Shown in pieces: positions 8,959-18,983 of a DNA stretch of 64,000 nt. Every line of letters starts with the position of its first letter. Within the stretch, counting starts at the first letter, position 1. A program made the position numbers and the translations under genes. The notes beneath the pieces were generated by a model. That model was not told the DNA's origin and did no database searches. It saw only the letters and a program-made list of their open reading frames with translations. The stretch is taken from assembly GCF_012274275.1 (NCBI RefSeq), contig NZ_JAANZA010000002.1, positions 805,909 through 869,908 on the forward strand, written 5' to 3'. This DNA is from Cryobacterium sp. BB307 (GTDB lineage Bacteria; Actinomycetota; Actinomycetes; Actinomycetales; Microbacteriaceae).

Positions 8959-11628
8959 TCACTCTCTGTCGGTCAGTTGCCAGGCGTCCTCGTCCGAGTC
9001 GCCTTCCACCTCATCGTAACCGCCGCCGCCGGATGCGTTCTGGTCATCGACCGGTTCGTCACCGCGCAAGCGCGCGAGCACCGAGGGGAGCTGTTCCGGC
9101 GTGACGAGCACGTCACGGGCCTTCGACCCTTCGGACGGGCCGACGATCTCGCGGGACTCCAGCAGGTCCATCAGGCGGCCGGCCTTGGCAAAGCCGACGC
9201 GAAGCTTGCGCTGCAGCATCGAGGTGGAACCGAACTGTGTGCTGACGACGAGTTCAGCGGCGGCGAGCAGCAGTTCAAGGTCGTCGCCGATGTCGCCGTC
9301 GACCTCCTTCTTCTGCGCGACGGCGGTGATGTCCTGCCGGTAGTCGGGGCGGGCCTGCGCGGTGACGTGCTTGACGACCTCCGCGACCTCGTTCTCGCTC
9401 ACCCACGCACCCTGCACACGCATCGGCTTCGAGGCGCCCATCGGCAGGAAGAGGGCGTCGCCCTGGCCGATGAGCTTGTCGGCGCCCGGCTGGTCCAGGA
9501 TGACCCGCGAGTCGGTCATGCTGCTGACCGCGAACGCGAGGCGACTGGGCACGTTGGCCTTGATCAGTCCGGTGACCACGTCGACGCTCGGCCGCTGGGT
9601 GGCGAGCACGAGGTGGATGCCGGATGCGCGTGCCAGCTGGGTGATGCGCACGACCGAGTCCTCGACATCTCGCGGCGCGACCATCATCAGGTCGGCGAGC
9701 TCGTCCACCACCACGAGCAGGTACGGGTACGGCTTGAGCTTCCGCTCGCTGCCCGCCGGCAGCTGGATCTCATCGTTCAGGATGGCGCGGTTGAAGTCGT
9801 CGATGTGGCGGAAGCCGAAGCTGGCCAGGTCGTCGTACCGCATGTCCATCTCCTTGACGACCCAGGACAGCGCCTCAGCGGCCTTCTTCGGGTTCGTGAT
9901 GATGGGCGTGATGAGGTGAGGGACACCGGCGTAGTGCGAGAGCTCGACGCGCTTGGGATCGATCAGCACCATCCGCACCTCAGACGGCTTCGCGCGCATC
10001 AGCAGGCTGGTGATCATCGAGTTGATGAAGCTGGACTTGCCTGAGCCGGTGGACCCGGCGACCAGCAGGTGCGGCATCTTGGCGAGGTTCGCGACGACGA
10101 AGCCGCCCTCGACGTCCTTGCCGACGCCGATGGTCATCGGGTGCGAGCTCGAGGTGCTCGCCTTCGACCGCAGCACGTCGCCGAGGGACACGATCTCGCG
10201 GTCGGCGTTGGGGATCTCGACACCGATCGCGCTCTTGCCCGGGATGGGCGACAGGATGCGCACCTCATTGCTGGCGACGGCGTAGGAGAGGTTCTTGCTG
10301 AGCGCGGTGACACGCTCGACCTTGACGCCGGGGCCGAGCTCTATCTCGTAGCGCGTGACCGTCGGTCCGCGGCTGAACCCCGTCACCGTTGCATCCACCT
10401 GGAACTGGCGCAGTACCTCGGTGATGGCCTTGACGATATCGTCGTTGGCGCCGGTGCGCGCCTTCGCTGGCGTGCCCGCGGCCAGAGCGGTCGGCGACGG
10501 CAGCCGGTACGGCGCGGTCGGCGCATCCGGCGCATCCGGTGCGTCCTGGAACTCGCCCGCTGCGCCCTTCTGGGAGGCGGTGTCGGCGAAACCGGGCAGC
10601 AGCGCCTCGGCTTCGGCCGGTGAGTCGTCGCGGATGCCCGTCGCTGCCGGTTGGACCTCGCCGGTGAACTTCTTCACCGCGTCCTCTGCCTTCAGCAGGT
10701 CCTCGATGAGCTCGATGCCGAATTCTTCGCCGTCGTCCTTGGGCGTGTGGTCGATGACTTCGGTGCCGCCCACGAGCACCGGGCTGTCGAACGCCGGGTC
10801 CTCCTCGCGCCGCGTCTTGGTGCGACGCCACCACGGCAGCGAATCGGCGTCGGCCCCGTCCAGGCCAAGGTCTTCGAGCGAGCCGAACTCGACCGTCTTC
10901 TTCTCCGGCTTCGCGGCCGGCTCTGGCAGTTCCGCGCCGAACAGGTAGGCGTAGAGCTCACCCAGTCGCGGGCCGATCCGGTTCGGCGGTGTCTTCGTGA
11001 TGATGAAGAGGGAGAGCACGAGCACGATCCCGATGACCGGCACTGCGCCGTACGGGGTGAGCACCAGCGACAGCGAGCCACCGACGAGCATGCCGATCAG
11101 GCCGCCGGCGCGGGCGATGACCTCCGCATCCGCTCCCCAGGCCGGCTGGCCGCCGAAGACGTGACACAGGCCGCTGACCGAGACGAGGAGCAGCGCGAGC
11201 CCGATGCCGATGCGGCCGTTGTCGTGCACCGATGCCGGATGCCGGAACAGCCAGACCGCAAGCAGCAGCAGGATCACCGGCAGGGCGAACGCGAGGCGCC
11301 CGAAGAGCCCGCCGAAGGTATAGGCGTCGATCGCGATGGCGACCGGATCGTTGGGCCGGATCCACTCGACCACCGCCCCGGCGATCGCGAGCAGGAAGAT
11401 GAAGAACGGGGCGCCGTCGCGCAGCTCGTCCTTGGACAGGGTCTCCTTGCCGAAGAAGCGCGCAGCGCCGCCGACGAGATGCGCCAAGCCCATCCAGGCC
11501 TTCGACAACAGGCCGGGCTGGGTCGGTGGCGGCGTCTTCGCCGGGGTCTTGCGCGTCGAGGTGCTGCGGCCGCGCGCGGTCGACGACGTGCTGCGCGCAC
11601 GCGAGGTCGACCTGGTGCTGTTAGCCAT
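8959..11628 (-). CDS. ftsK: DNA translocase FtsK
   Basis: Membrane-anchored hexameric DNA pump that clears and aligns chromosomes at the septum. The 889-residue protein starts at [14 protein letters not shown] basic Ser/Thr/Arg-rich N-terminus (1-40) is followed by four or five membrane helices (about 70-215), an acidic linker, the alpha/beta motor with Walker [10 protein letters not shown] (525-533) and the winged-helix gamma domain ([20 protein letters not shown]) that reads KOPS. The open frame begins 30 nt further up, but TACCGT 7 nt before the ATG at 11628 marks a leaderless start there. Confidence 0.97.
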   Translation of the reverse strand: MANSTRSTSRARSTSSTARGRSTSTRKTPAKTPPPTQPGLLSKAWMGLAHLVGGAARFFGKETLSKDELRDGAPFFIFLLAIAGAVVEWIRPNDPVAIAIDAYTFGGLFGRLAFALPVILLLLAVWLFRHPASVHDNGRIGIGLALLLVSVSGLCHVFGGQPAWGADAEVIARAGGLIGMLVGGSLSLVLTPYGAVPVIGIVLVLSLFIITKTPPNRIGPRLGELYAYLFGAELPEPAAKPEKKTVEFGSLEDLGLDGADADSLPWWRRTKTRREEDPAFDSPVLVGGTEVIDHTPKDDGEEFGIELIEDLLKAEDAVKKFTGEVQPAATGIRDDSPAEAEALLPGFADTASQKGAAGEFQDAPDAPDAPTAPYRLPSPTALAAGTPAKARTGANDDIVKAITEVLRQFQVDATVTGFSRGPTVTRYEIELGPGVKVERVTALSKNLSYAVASNEVRILSPIPGKSAIGVEIPNADREIVSLGDVLRSKASTSSSHPMTIGVGKDVEGGFVVANLAKMPHLLVAGSTGSGKSSFINSMITSLLMRAKPSEVRMVLIDPKRVELSHYAGVPHLITPIITNPKKAAEALSWVVKEMDMRYDDLASFGFRHIDDFNRAILNDEIQLPAGSERKLKPYPYLLVVVDELADLMMVAPRDVEDSVVRITQLARASGIHLVLATQRPSVDVVTGLIKANVPSRLAFAVSSMTDSRVILDQPGADKLIGQGDALFLPMGASKPMRVQGAWVSENEVAEVVKHVTAQARPDYRQDITAVAQKKEVDGDIGDDLELLLAAAELVVSTQFGSTSMLQRKLRVGFAKAGRLMDLLESREIVGPSEGSKARDVLVTPEQLPSVLARLRGDEPVDDQNASGGGGYDEVEGDSDEDAWQLTDRE

Positions 11629-11635
11629 GCTTTCT

Positions 11636-11641
11636 ACGGTA
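11636..11641 (-). promoter_or_regulatory. -10 element of leaderless ftsK promoter
   Basis: TACCGT, 7 nt, ATG at 11628; no Shine-Dalgarno. It decides the ftsK start in favour of MANS over the upstream in-frame Met. Confidence 0.5.
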
Positions 11642-11677
11642 CTTGCGAGCCCCGTCAATGGGCGGCAGCGACCCGGT

Positions 11678-12904
11678 TCAGTACCGGATGGCGTTGATCA
11701 CCTTGACACGAACGGCCACGATCGCGGGCAGCAATCCGGCGAGCGCGCCGACCAGGGTCGCCGCACCGATGCCGATGATCGCCGCTTCCACGGGGAACGG
11801 CGGCAAATCCACCGGGAAGCCCGAAGTGATCCAGCTCTGTACCAGATCGCTTTGGATCACCAGCACCGCGATCATCACGCCGACGACTCCGGCAACGGCC
11901 GACGCGACGACGCTCTCCATCATGACCGCGAAGAACACCCGCCCGGCGGTGGCGCCGAAGCTGCGCCGGATGCCGATCTCCCGGATCCGCTGCTTGACCG
12001 TCACCATCGAGATGTTCACCAAGCCGAGGGCACCGAGCAGCAGCACCAGAATGGATACCCCGGTGACGATGAGCTTGAACGGGCCGAACGGGTCCATCGT
12101 TCCTCCCCACGCCTGATAGTCCTGACGACTCACATCCACGTTGACGCCCTCACCCAATGCTCCAGCTATGTCGCGCTTGATGCGGAAGGTGAGCTCGTCG
12201 GAAAGTTCGGTGGGAACCCACGCTTCCAGCATCGGAGGGGACCACGCGACGACGGATGGAGGCGTGATTCGCAGGTATGCCGAATTGAGCATGTGCATTA
12301 CCGGCTCCTCACCCTCCCATTTCTCCGGGATCACTCCGACTACGACTGCAGCGGTTTTCGTGTCACCGAGCAGCGTGACCGTCGGGTGGCCACTGAGCTC
12401 CGGCCATCCCATCCGTGCGTAGAACGCCTCATTCACGACCAGCGCGGGCGCGAGCCGCTGCTCATCCGCCTCGACGAACCAACGCCCATTGGTCATGACC
12501 ACGCGGTGCAGTGTTCCGTAGCCGACCTCGACCCCCATGGTCGTCACGGGCATGGCCCCGTCGACGAACTGGACGGTCTGGCTGCTGTGGGTGAACGCCC
12601 CCGCGTACTCGATCTGGTAGCGGTCGACGACGGTATCGAAGGCCGCGCTCACCGCCAGCGCGTCGGGCGGCACCTCCCCGGTGCCCCACACGTTGACGAT
12701 GAGTGTCGCAGGCCGGCCCGATTGACGTTCATAGGTCTCGATCATCGCCTGTTCGGCGATCGAGCCGAGTCCAACCACGCTGGTCAGCGCGGCGACCGCC
12801 ACGGCGACGCCGATGAGGCTCATCAGCACGCGGGTCTTGTGGATGCGCACCTCGGCCCACGCTTCGCTGAATGCGCCGACCAGCCCGGACGCGAACCCGC
12901 TCAC
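11678..12904 (-). CDS. MacB-type ABC transporter permease
   Basis: A 408-residue permease with the MacB/FtsX layout: one N-terminal membrane helix (about 26-47), a large extracytoplasmic domain (~50-295) and three C-terminal helices ([38 protein letters not shown] and [18 protein letters not shown]). The conserved cytoplasmic loop [20 protein letters not shown] is present. The start is GTG overlapping the ATPase stop (GTGA). With the adaptor and ATPase it forms a three-gene exporter; the substrate is unknown. Confidence 0.88.
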   Translation of the reverse strand: MSGFASGLVGAFSEAWAEVRIHKTRVLMSLIGVAVAVAALTSVVGLGSIAEQAMIETYERQSGRPATLIVNVWGTGEVPPDALAVSAAFDTVVDRYQIEYAGAFTHSSQTVQFVDGAMPVTTMGVEVGYGTLHRVVMTNGRWFVEADEQRLAPALVVNEAFYARMGWPELSGHPTVTLLGDTKTAAVVVGVIPEKWEGEEPVMHMLNSAYLRITPPSVVAWSPPMLEAWVPTELSDELTFRIKRDIAGALGEGVNVDVSRQDYQAWGGTMDPFGPFKLIVTGVSILVLLLGALGLVNISMVTVKQRIREIGIRRSFGATAGRVFFAVMMESVVASAVAGVVGVMIAVLVIQSDLVQSWITSGFPVDLPPFPVEAAIIGIGAATLVGALAGLLPAIVAVRVKVINAIRY

Positions 12905-13626
12905 AGCGCGACTTCCGGTTCCGCGAGGGCGATGACCCGCCGGACGTCGACGGGCGCGAGCACGCCGCGGTCCAGCCGGTAGTGACGGTCCGCGAGCGCG
13001 GCCACGTTGGCGTCGTGCGTGATGGTGATCAGCGCTGCACCGGTCTGCTGCGCAACCGAGTCGAGCAGCTGCATCACGCTCGCGCCGGTCTCGATGTCCA
13101 GTGCGCCTGTCGGCTCGTCGGCGAGGATCAGCCGCGGTCCGCGAACGAGCGCTCGGGCGATGGCCACCCGCTGCTGCTCGCCACCTGAGAGTTGCTCCGG
13201 CATCGAGTTGGCACGCTCGGCCAGACCGACGCGGTCCAGCATCTCGAGAGCGAGCTTTCGGCGCTGCCAGAACTTCCTGCCGGACGCGTAGAGCAGCGGC
13301 GTCATCACATTCTCGAGCGCAGTGCGCCCCGCGAGCAGGTTGAACTGCTGGAAGATGAAGCCGATGTCGCGGCCCCGCGCCCGATCGCGTGCTCCTGAGC
13401 GCAGCGCGGACAGTGGGCGGTCCTCGAAGAAGATCTCCCCCGATGTGGGGCTGTCGAGCAGGCCGAGCAGGTTGAGCAGCGTCGACTTGCCGGACCCGCT
13501 CCGCCCGACGATGGACACGTGATCGCCGACCGCGACGCCCAGGTCGATGCCCCGCAGGATGTGCAGCGGCGAGCCATCCGGAAGCGCCACCGTCCTCGTC
13601 ACCGCCTCCAGACGGAGGATGGTCAT
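12901..13626 (-). CDS. MacB/LolD-type ABC transporter ATP-binding protein
   Basis: A 241-residue ATPase that powers the adjacent permease. Walker A is GRSGSGKSTLLNLLG, the signature LSGGEQQRVAIARAL, Walker B RLILADEPTGALD, and the switch histidine is in ITHDANV. DEPTGALD and the NLLGLLD stretch are typical of the MacB/LolD class. The start is the ATG at 13626, which overlaps the adaptor stop (ATGA); the open frame runs 24 nt further. Middle gene of adaptor-ATPase-permease. Confidence 0.92.
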   Translation of the reverse strand: MTILRLEAVTRTVALPDGSPLHILRGIDLGVAVGDHVSIVGRSGSGKSTLLNLLGLLDSPTSGEIFFEDRPLSALRSGARDRARGRDIGFIFQQFNLLAGRTALENVMTPLLYASGRKFWQRRKLALEMLDRVGLAERANSMPEQLSGGEQQRVAIARALVRGPRLILADEPTGALDIETGASVMQLLDSVAQQTGAALITITHDANVAALADRHYRLDRGVLAPVDVRRVIALAEPEVAL

Positions 13627-14630
13627 CCGCCCATCCCGACGCTGAAGCACTCCATCGAGCCGTCCGGATGCACGATGCAGTCTTCCCCGAAGCCCGGCAT
13701 TCCCGGCATGCCCGGGAATCCGGGGTCGGCTGGCGCCCCCGGCACGAACTGCAGGATCATGTCGCCCTCCGCGAGCCCCTCCTTGATCTCGACGCTCATT
13801 CCGTCGTTCAGCCCGAGGATGACGGTGCGGGTCTCTGTGGTGCCGTCCGCAAGGACGAAGTAGACGTTGCCAGTGTCGGCGATTCCTTCCACCGCGGTCG
13901 TCGGCACGGTGAGCACGTTCTCGGCGATGCCGCCCGCGATCGTCAGGGTGGCCGAGAGGCCTGGGAACACACGAACGTCAGCGGGGATCGCGCAGCGGAG
14001 CGTCGTGCCGCCGCCCTGCTCTCCCGAGCCCTCCAAGGGAGACGAGATGGTGAGCCCGGTGCACGTGAATGGCGCGGGCCCACCGACTATGGTGACTTCC
14101 GCCTCGGTGGGTTGGGCGAGCAGCTTGTACTGCTGTTCGGGCGCGAGAGTCGCGGTCACATGGAAGGTCGGTGGCGCCACCTTGGCGAGGTCTTCGCCGA
14201 CGCTCACGAGCTGGCTTGGCATGACCGTGAGCGACGACAGCGCGCCGGCGACCGGTGCGGTGACCTTCGACTCCTTTTTCCACGTTGTGCCGTCCTCACG
14301 CGGGACGTCCTGCCAGATGATGGCGATGTCCGCTCCGGCGTCGACCCACTGACCGGCGGTGACGAGCACCTTGCGCACCTCACCTGCGAGGTTCGCCTTG
14401 GCCGGCACCGCGGCATCCGCGGCGACAGAACCCTGCAGCGTCACGTCGTTGCGGACCGTGCCTACGGCGACCGCGACCTGTGGTTCGACGATCTCGGCGG
14501 TTGGGAAGGTCGGATCGACGACCTGCTGCACGTCCGGGAAGAACGCAACCTTCACCAGTGCTGCCGCGATCGCCGCGAAAATCACCATCCGGATGATCGG
14601 AAATACCCAGCCGCGCCAAACACCCATCAT
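13623..14630 (-). CDS. MacA-like membrane-fusion adaptor of ABC exporter
   Basis: A 335-residue exporter adaptor. One N-terminal membrane anchor (about 12-32) precedes an extracytoplasmic part with the lipoyl/barrel-sandwich core (SVAADAAVPAKANLAGEVRKVLVTAGQWVDAGADIAII, then KVTAPVAGALSSL) and a beta-barrel. There is little coiled-coil hairpin, as in Gram-positive YknX-type proteins. The C-terminus is unusual: a short collagen-like PGFPGMPGMPGFG run followed by two cysteines. Start placed at ATG 14630 after a G-rich RBS-like run; ATG 14627 is equally possible. First gene of the exporter operon, divergent from tetR. Confidence 0.82.
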   Translation of the reverse strand: MMGVWRGWVFPIIRMVIFAAIAAALVKVAFFPDVQQVVDPTFPTAEIVEPQVAVAVGTVRNDVTLQGSVAADAAVPAKANLAGEVRKVLVTAGQWVDAGADIAIIWQDVPREDGTTWKKESKVTAPVAGALSSLTVMPSQLVSVGEDLAKVAPPTFHVTATLAPEQQYKLLAQPTEAEVTIVGGPAPFTCTGLTISSPLEGSGEQGGGTTLRCAIPADVRVFPGLSATLTIAGGIAENVLTVPTTAVEGIADTGNVYFVLADGTTETRTVILGLNDGMSVEIKEGLAEGDMILQFVPGAPADPGFPGMPGMPGFGEDCIVHPDGSMECFSVGMGG

Positions 14631-14755
14631 GCCCCCACCCCAACAAGTGCGACGAACATTCGCGTTCGTCGCTTGGCACACCCTACCGGGCGGCGAGGGC
14701 AACGTCAGCCCAACGATCCGGTCGTGTCGTACGTCTGGGAACCGCTCCCCATTCC

Positions 14756-14784
14756 GCAAGAGTGGCAGTTTCTGCCATTCTTGC
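14756..14784. promoter_or_regulatory. 29-bp palindromic operator, probably for the adjacent TetR protein
   Basis: Arms GCAAGAGTGGCAG and CTGCCATTCTTGC around TTT are inverted complements with one mismatch in 13. It lies in the divergent spacer between the exporter operon and tetR, directly against the tetR -10 hexamer (14785-14790), so a bound repressor would shut off tetR and probably the exporter. Confidence 0.75.
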
Positions 14785-14790
14785 TAAACT
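14785..14790 (+). promoter_or_regulatory. -10 element of leaderless tetR-SDR promoter
   Basis: TAAACT followed by 6 nt and ATG at 14797, with no Shine-Dalgarno. It abuts the palindromic operator. Confidence 0.55.
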
Positions 14791-14796
14791 TGAGTC

Positions 14797-15384
14797 ATGG
14801 CAACTCAACGCAAGGTCGGGATCGCGCTCCGCGCATCCGAACGCTGTGCGCAGTTGTACATCGATCGCCAGAGCACCGAACTGACCGCCGCCGAGGTCGC
14901 CGAATGCATCGGCGTCGGCGAGCGCACCTTCTACCGACACTTCCCGCACAAGCGGGACACCATCCGCCCGTTGCTGGATGAGGCAAGCAGGGTGATGGCA
15001 GCGAGCATCCGGGAGACGACGGACCGACCGCTGCAGGAGTCCCTAGTGACGGCATTCCGGGATGCGTTCGGCGGCGAGAGGGACGAGCGGACCCGGCGCC
15101 TGTTCCCACTGCTGCTAAGAGACGACGGAATGCGCGCCGGGCTATTGCACGCGGTTCACGACGGGCGCGCGACGCTCCGACCGGCGATCGCCGATCGGCT
15201 TGGCATCCCCGAGGACAGCGTTCAAGCCCGCGCAGCGGCCTCGCTCTTCGTCGCGGCGATCTTCACAGCACTGGAAGCCATGGCGCAGGACGGGAGCGAC
15301 ACGCTGGGGGCATTCTCCGACGCTCTCGCGGCCGCCGTGGGCAACCCACTACAGACCAACAATGGAAAGGAAACAACACCATGA
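14797..15384 (+). CDS. TetR/AcrR-family transcriptional regulator
   Basis: A 195-residue repressor. The HTH is LTAAEVAECIGVGERTFYRHFPHKRDTI (about residues 28-55); the rest is an all-helical ligand domain with no family-specific signature. A near-perfect 13-bp inverted repeat sits 12 bp before the start and probably is its operator. Its stop overlaps the SDR start (ATGA). Divergent from the exporter, it likely controls both sides in response to an exported or SDR-modified compound (inference). Confidence 0.88.
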   Translation: MATQRKVGIALRASERCAQLYIDRQSTELTAAEVAECIGVGERTFYRHFPHKRDTIRPLLDEASRVMAASIRETTDRPLQESLVTAFRDAFGGERDERTRRLFPLLLRDDGMRAGLLHAVHDGRATLRPAIADRLGIPEDSVQARAAASLFVAAIFTALEAMAQDGSDTLGAFSDALAAAVGNPLQTNNGKETTP

Positions 15385-16217
15385 ACAAGCTCACCGATAA
15401 GGTCGCCGTCATCACCGGCGGAACCAGCGGGATCGGCCTGGCGAGTGTCGAACTCTTCGTCGCGGAAGGCGCGAAGGTGGTGGTCGGTGACATCCAGGAC
15501 GACCTCGGCGCTGCGCTCGAGAAGAAGCATGACGGCAACGTCGTGTACGTCCACACCGACGTGACCGACGATGCGGCGGTCGAGGCGCTTGTCGCAACTG
15601 CCGTCGACAAGTTCGGCAAGCTCGACGTCATGTTCAACAACGCCGGCGCTGCGGGTGACCCGTCTGCGATGGTCGACCTGAGCGCTGACGGCTTCGACAA
15701 GACCCTCGCACTGTTGACGCGGTCGGTCGCATCCGGTCACAAGCACGCCGCTCGCCAGTTCCAGAAGCAGGGCACCGGCGGATCGATCATCTCGACCGCC
15801 AGCGCCGCCGGCATCCAGGGCGGCTGGTCGTCCGCCGGCTACACCATCGCCAAGCACGCGGTGGTCGGGCTTGTGCGTCAGGCGACGGCAGAGCTCGCCC
15901 CGCTCGGCATCCGCTCCAACGCGATCGCTCCTGGGATCATCATGACCCCGATCATGGCCCGCTCCTTCGGGATCGCTCCGGAGAAGGCAGACGAGTTCGA
16001 GGCGCTGCTGAGTGAGCGTCTCGCGACCGCCCAGCCGATCGGTCGTGTCGGCCGCCCAGAGGACATCGCGGAAGCAGCGGTGTTCCTGGCAAGCGACTCG
16101 TCGTCGTTCGTCACCGGCGTGACTCTGTCCGTGGACGGTGGCGCGACGGTCGTGACGCAGAGCGGATTCGCGGCGACCGCGGCACAGGCCGCAGCCGACT
16201 TCCAGGCAGAGCGCTGA
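15381..16217 (+). CDS. SDR-family NAD(P)-dependent oxidoreductase
   Basis: A 278-residue classical short-chain dehydrogenase. It has the cofactor motif TGGTSGIG (12-19), NNAG (about 89-92), the catalytic Ser in ISTASAAG and the Y-x3-K in YTIAKHA. The acidic GDIQDD after strand 2 suggests NAD rather than NADP preference. The substrate is unknown; the closest classes are glucose-1-dehydrogenase-like and coniferyl/hydroxysteroid-type enzymes. It is co-transcribed with tetR and ends at a bidirectional terminator. Confidence 0.87.
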   Translation: MNKLTDKVAVITGGTSGIGLASVELFVAEGAKVVVGDIQDDLGAALEKKHDGNVVYVHTDVTDDAAVEALVATAVDKFGKLDVMFNNAGAAGDPSAMVDLSADGFDKTLALLTRSVASGHKHAARQFQKQGTGGSIISTASAAGIQGGWSSAGYTIAKHAVVGLVRQATAELAPLGIRSNAIAPGIIMTPIMARSFGIAPEKADEFEALLSERLATAQPIGRVGRPEDIAEAAVFLASDSSSFVTGVTLSVDGGATVVTQSGFAATAAQAAADFQAER

Positions 16218-16231
16218 CACCAGCGAAACGA

Positions 16232-16264
16232 AAGGGGCACCGACGAAGTTCGTCGGTGCCCCTT
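16232..16264. terminator. bidirectional intrinsic terminator between SDR and rnj
   Basis: Stem AAGGGGCACCGACGAA / (T)CGTCGGTGCCCCTT, about 14 bp, with a short gtt loop. It lies in the 54-bp gap between convergent genes and is flanked by A and T runs on its two sides, so it can serve both. Confidence 0.85.
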
Positions 16265-16271
16265 GGCGTTT

Positions 16272-17948
16272 CTAGGCCTCGATCACCACGGGGACGATCA
16301 TCGGCCGGCGCCGGTGCTGCGTGTTCACCCAGCGCCCGACGGTGCGGCGAACCACCTGCTGGTAGGAGTGCTGGTCGCGGGTGCCGTTCTCGGCCGCATC
16401 CGCGATCGCCTTCACGATCTTCGGCTTGACGTCGTCGAACACCGACTCGTCCTCGGCGAAGCCGCGGGCCTGGATCTCCGGCCCGACGATGACGCCGCCG
16501 GTCTGCGGGTCGATCGCGACGAAGATCGAGATGAAGCCCTCCTCGGCGAGGATGCGGCGGTCCTTCAGGTCGGCCTCGGTGATCTCGCCGACCGTTGAGC
16601 CGTCGACGTAGACGTAGCCGAGGTCGAGCTGGCCGACCACTTCGACGTGCCCGTCCTTGAGGTCCAGCACCATGCCGTCGCCGCCGACGAAGGTGTTCGC
16701 CTCCGGCACCCCGGTGGAGACCGCGAGGCTCTTGTTGGCGACCAGGTGGCGGTACTCCCCGTGCACCGGCAGCACGTTCTTCGGCTTGAGGATGTTGTAG
16801 GTGTACAGCAGCTCCCCCGCGCTCGCGTGCCCGGAGACGTGCACCTTGGCGTTGCCCTTATGCACGACATCCGCACCGAGCCGGATGAGCCCGTCGATGA
16901 CGCGGTAGACCGCGTTCTCGTTGCCGGGGATAAGGCTCGACGCGAGGATGACCAGGTCGCCCTTGCCGATCTCGATCTGGTGCTCGAGGTTCGCCATGCG
17001 CGCGAGCACGGCCATCGGCTCGCCCTGCGACCCGGTGCTCATGTAGACGATGCGGTTGTCGGGAAGGTCGGCCGCCTTCTTTGCGTCGATGAGCACGCCC
17101 TCCGGCACCTTGAGGTAGCCGAGGTCGGCGGCGATGGTCATGTTCCGCACCATCGAGCGACCCATGAAGGCGACCCGGCGACCGTTGCGGTGCGCTGCGT
17201 CGAGCACCTGCTGCACGCGGTGCACGTGGCTGGCGAAGCTCGCGACGATCACGCGACGGGATGCGCGCGCCATGACCGACTCGAGCACGTCACCGATGGC
17301 GCGCTCGGGCGCGGTGAAGCCGGGGACGTCCGCGTTGGTGGAGTCAGGCAGGTACAGGTCGACGCCGGTCTCGCCGAGGCGGGCGAAGGCGCGCAGGTCG
17401 GTGATGCGGCCGTCGAGCGGCAGCTGGTCCATCTTGAAGTCGCCGGTGTGCAGCACGACCCCGGCGCGGGTCGTGATCGCGACTGCCAGCGCATCCGGGA
17501 TCGAGTGGTTGACGGCGATGAACTCGAGGTCGAACGGCCCGAGCTTCTCGTGCTGGCCCTCGGTGACGGTGAGGGTGTACGGGTTGATCCGGTGTTCCTT
17601 GAGCTTCGCCTCGACGAGCGCGAGGGTCAGCGTTGAGCCGATCAGCGGGATGTCGCCGCGCAGTCGGAGCAGGTAGGGCACCGCGCCGATGTGATCCTCG
17701 TGGCCGTGGGTGAGCACGATGCCGAGGACGTCGTCGAGTCGGTCCCGCACCGGGGAGAAGTCGGGGAGGATCAGGTCCACACCGGGCTGCTCCTCTTCAG
17801 GGAACAGCACGCCGCAGTCGACGATGAGCAGCTTGCCGTCGATCTCGAAGACGGTCATGTTGCGGCCGATCTCCCCCAGTCCGCCGACGGGGATGACCCG
17901 CAGGGTGCCGGGTTCGAGTGTGCGCGGTTCGTAGATCGCTGAGTTCAT
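16272..17948 (-). CDS. rnj: ribonuclease J
   Basis: Beta-CASP metallo-beta-lactamase RNase with 5'-exonuclease and endonuclease activity in mRNA decay and rRNA maturation. The 558-residue protein has the zinc motif HGHEDH (His81, His83, Asp85, His86), the beta-CASP segment SGHASAGELLYTYNILKPKNVLPVHGE and a C-terminal domain. It overlaps dapA by 4 nt (ATGA), the conserved actinobacterial dapA-rnj pair. In most relatives ftsK follows directly; here the exporter/tetR-SDR module lies between. Confidence 0.96.
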   Translation of the reverse strand: MNSAIYEPRTLEPGTLRVIPVGGLGEIGRNMTVFEIDGKLLIVDCGVLFPEEEQPGVDLILPDFSPVRDRLDDVLGIVLTHGHEDHIGAVPYLLRLRGDIPLIGSTLTLALVEAKLKEHRINPYTLTVTEGQHEKLGPFDLEFIAVNHSIPDALAVAITTRAGVVLHTGDFKMDQLPLDGRITDLRAFARLGETGVDLYLPDSTNADVPGFTAPERAIGDVLESVMARASRRVIVASFASHVHRVQQVLDAAHRNGRRVAFMGRSMVRNMTIAADLGYLKVPEGVLIDAKKAADLPDNRIVYMSTGSQGEPMAVLARMANLEHQIEIGKGDLVILASSLIPGNENAVYRVIDGLIRLGADVVHKGNAKVHVSGHASAGELLYTYNILKPKNVLPVHGEYRHLVANKSLAVSTGVPEANTFVGGDGMVLDLKDGHVEVVGQLDLGYVYVDGSTVGEITEADLKDRRILAEEGFISIFVAIDPQTGGVIVGPEIQARGFAEDESVFDDVKPKIVKAIADAAENGTRDQHSYQQVVRRTVGRWVNTQHRRRPMIVPVVIEA

Positions 17949-18922
17949 CGTGTGGTTCCTGCAATCTTCGGTAAGGCGCCACCCGCGGCGGCGTTTCGGT
18001 CCGGTCGGAAGTTGTCGAAGCCTGCACCGTCGAGCTGGCCGACGAGTGCGATGTCGTCTTCGATGAGGGCTGCCTCGAAGTCCTCGGGGCCGACCAGCGG
18101 CAGCCGCACCCGCGGCGAGCCGATCCGCCCCAAGCCATGCAGGACGTACTTTGCCGCCACCGTGCCCGGGACATGGGTCATGACCGCCCGCACCAGCGGC
18201 TCGAGCCGCTTGTGCGCATCCGTCGCCGTCGCCAGGTCGCCCGCGTTCACCGCGTCGACGATCGCGCGGTAGGGGGCAGGAGCGACGTTCGCGGTGACGC
18301 CGATGAGCCCGGTGGCGCCGATCGCCAGGTGCGGCAGCACGTTCGCGTCGTCCCCTGAGAAGTACATCAGGTCGGTCTGGTTGAGCACCCGGCTGACCTC
18401 GGCGAAGTCACCCTTTGCGTCCTTGACGGCGAGGATGTTCGGGTGCACCGCCGCGCGCAGGATGGTCTCGTACTTGATCGGCACGCCGGTGCGGCCCGGG
18501 ATGTCGTACAGGATGACCGGCAGGTCGGTGGCGTCGGCGATCAGCCGGAAGTGGGTGAGGATGCCTGCCTGGGTCGGCTTGTTGTAGTACGGCGTGACGA
18601 TCATCACGCCGTCGGCGCCGGCCTTCTCGCTCTTCTTGTAGAGCTCGATCGCGTGGGCGGTCTCGTTGGATCCGCCGCCGGTGATGATCTTGGCGCGGCC
18701 GGAGGCGACCGACTTGCCGACCTCGACCAGGCGGAGCTTCTCCGGGTCGGTGAGGGTGCTTGTCTCACCGGTGGTGCCGGTCACGACGATGCCGTCGGCG
18801 CCACCCGAGATGACGTCGTCGATGTGCTTCTCGACACCCGGCCAGTCGACCTCTCCGTCGGCGGTGAACGGTGTCACCAGCGCGACAAGAACTTGACCGA
18901 ACGGATTATTGAGATGAGCCAC
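17945..18922 (-). CDS. dapA: 4-hydroxy-tetrahydrodipicolinate synthase
   Basis: Condenses pyruvate with aspartate semialdehyde, the first lysine-specific step. The 325-residue TIM-barrel has the TGTTGETSTL motif, Tyr139 in VILYDIPG and the Schiff-base Lys167 in NILAVKDAKGD. The start is GTG at 18922, with TACCCT 7 nt upstream and no SD, so probably leaderless. Product feeds DapB encoded at 23417-24157. Confidence 0.96.
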   Translation of the reverse strand: MAHLNNPFGQVLVALVTPFTADGEVDWPGVEKHIDDVISGGADGIVVTGTTGETSTLTDPEKLRLVEVGKSVASGRAKIITGGGSNETAHAIELYKKSEKAGADGVMIVTPYYNKPTQAGILTHFRLIADATDLPVILYDIPGRTGVPIKYETILRAAVHPNILAVKDAKGDFAEVSRVLNQTDLMYFSGDDANVLPHLAIGATGLIGVTANVAPAPYRAIVDAVNAGDLATATDAHKRLEPLVRAVMTHVPGTVAAKYVLHGLGRIGSPRVRLPLVGPEDFEAALIEDDIALVGQLDGAGFDNFRPDRNAAAGGALPKIAGTTR

Positions 18923-18929
18923 GGGTACA

Positions 18930-18935
18930 AGGGTA
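18930..18935 (-). promoter_or_regulatory. -10 element of leaderless dapA-rnj promoter
   Basis: TACCCT, 7 nt, GTG at 18922; no Shine-Dalgarno. Confidence 0.5.
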
Positions 18936-18983
18936 TCGCCACGCGTGGATGGGCTTTCCCGCGAGCATGTGCCGCTTCCCCCT

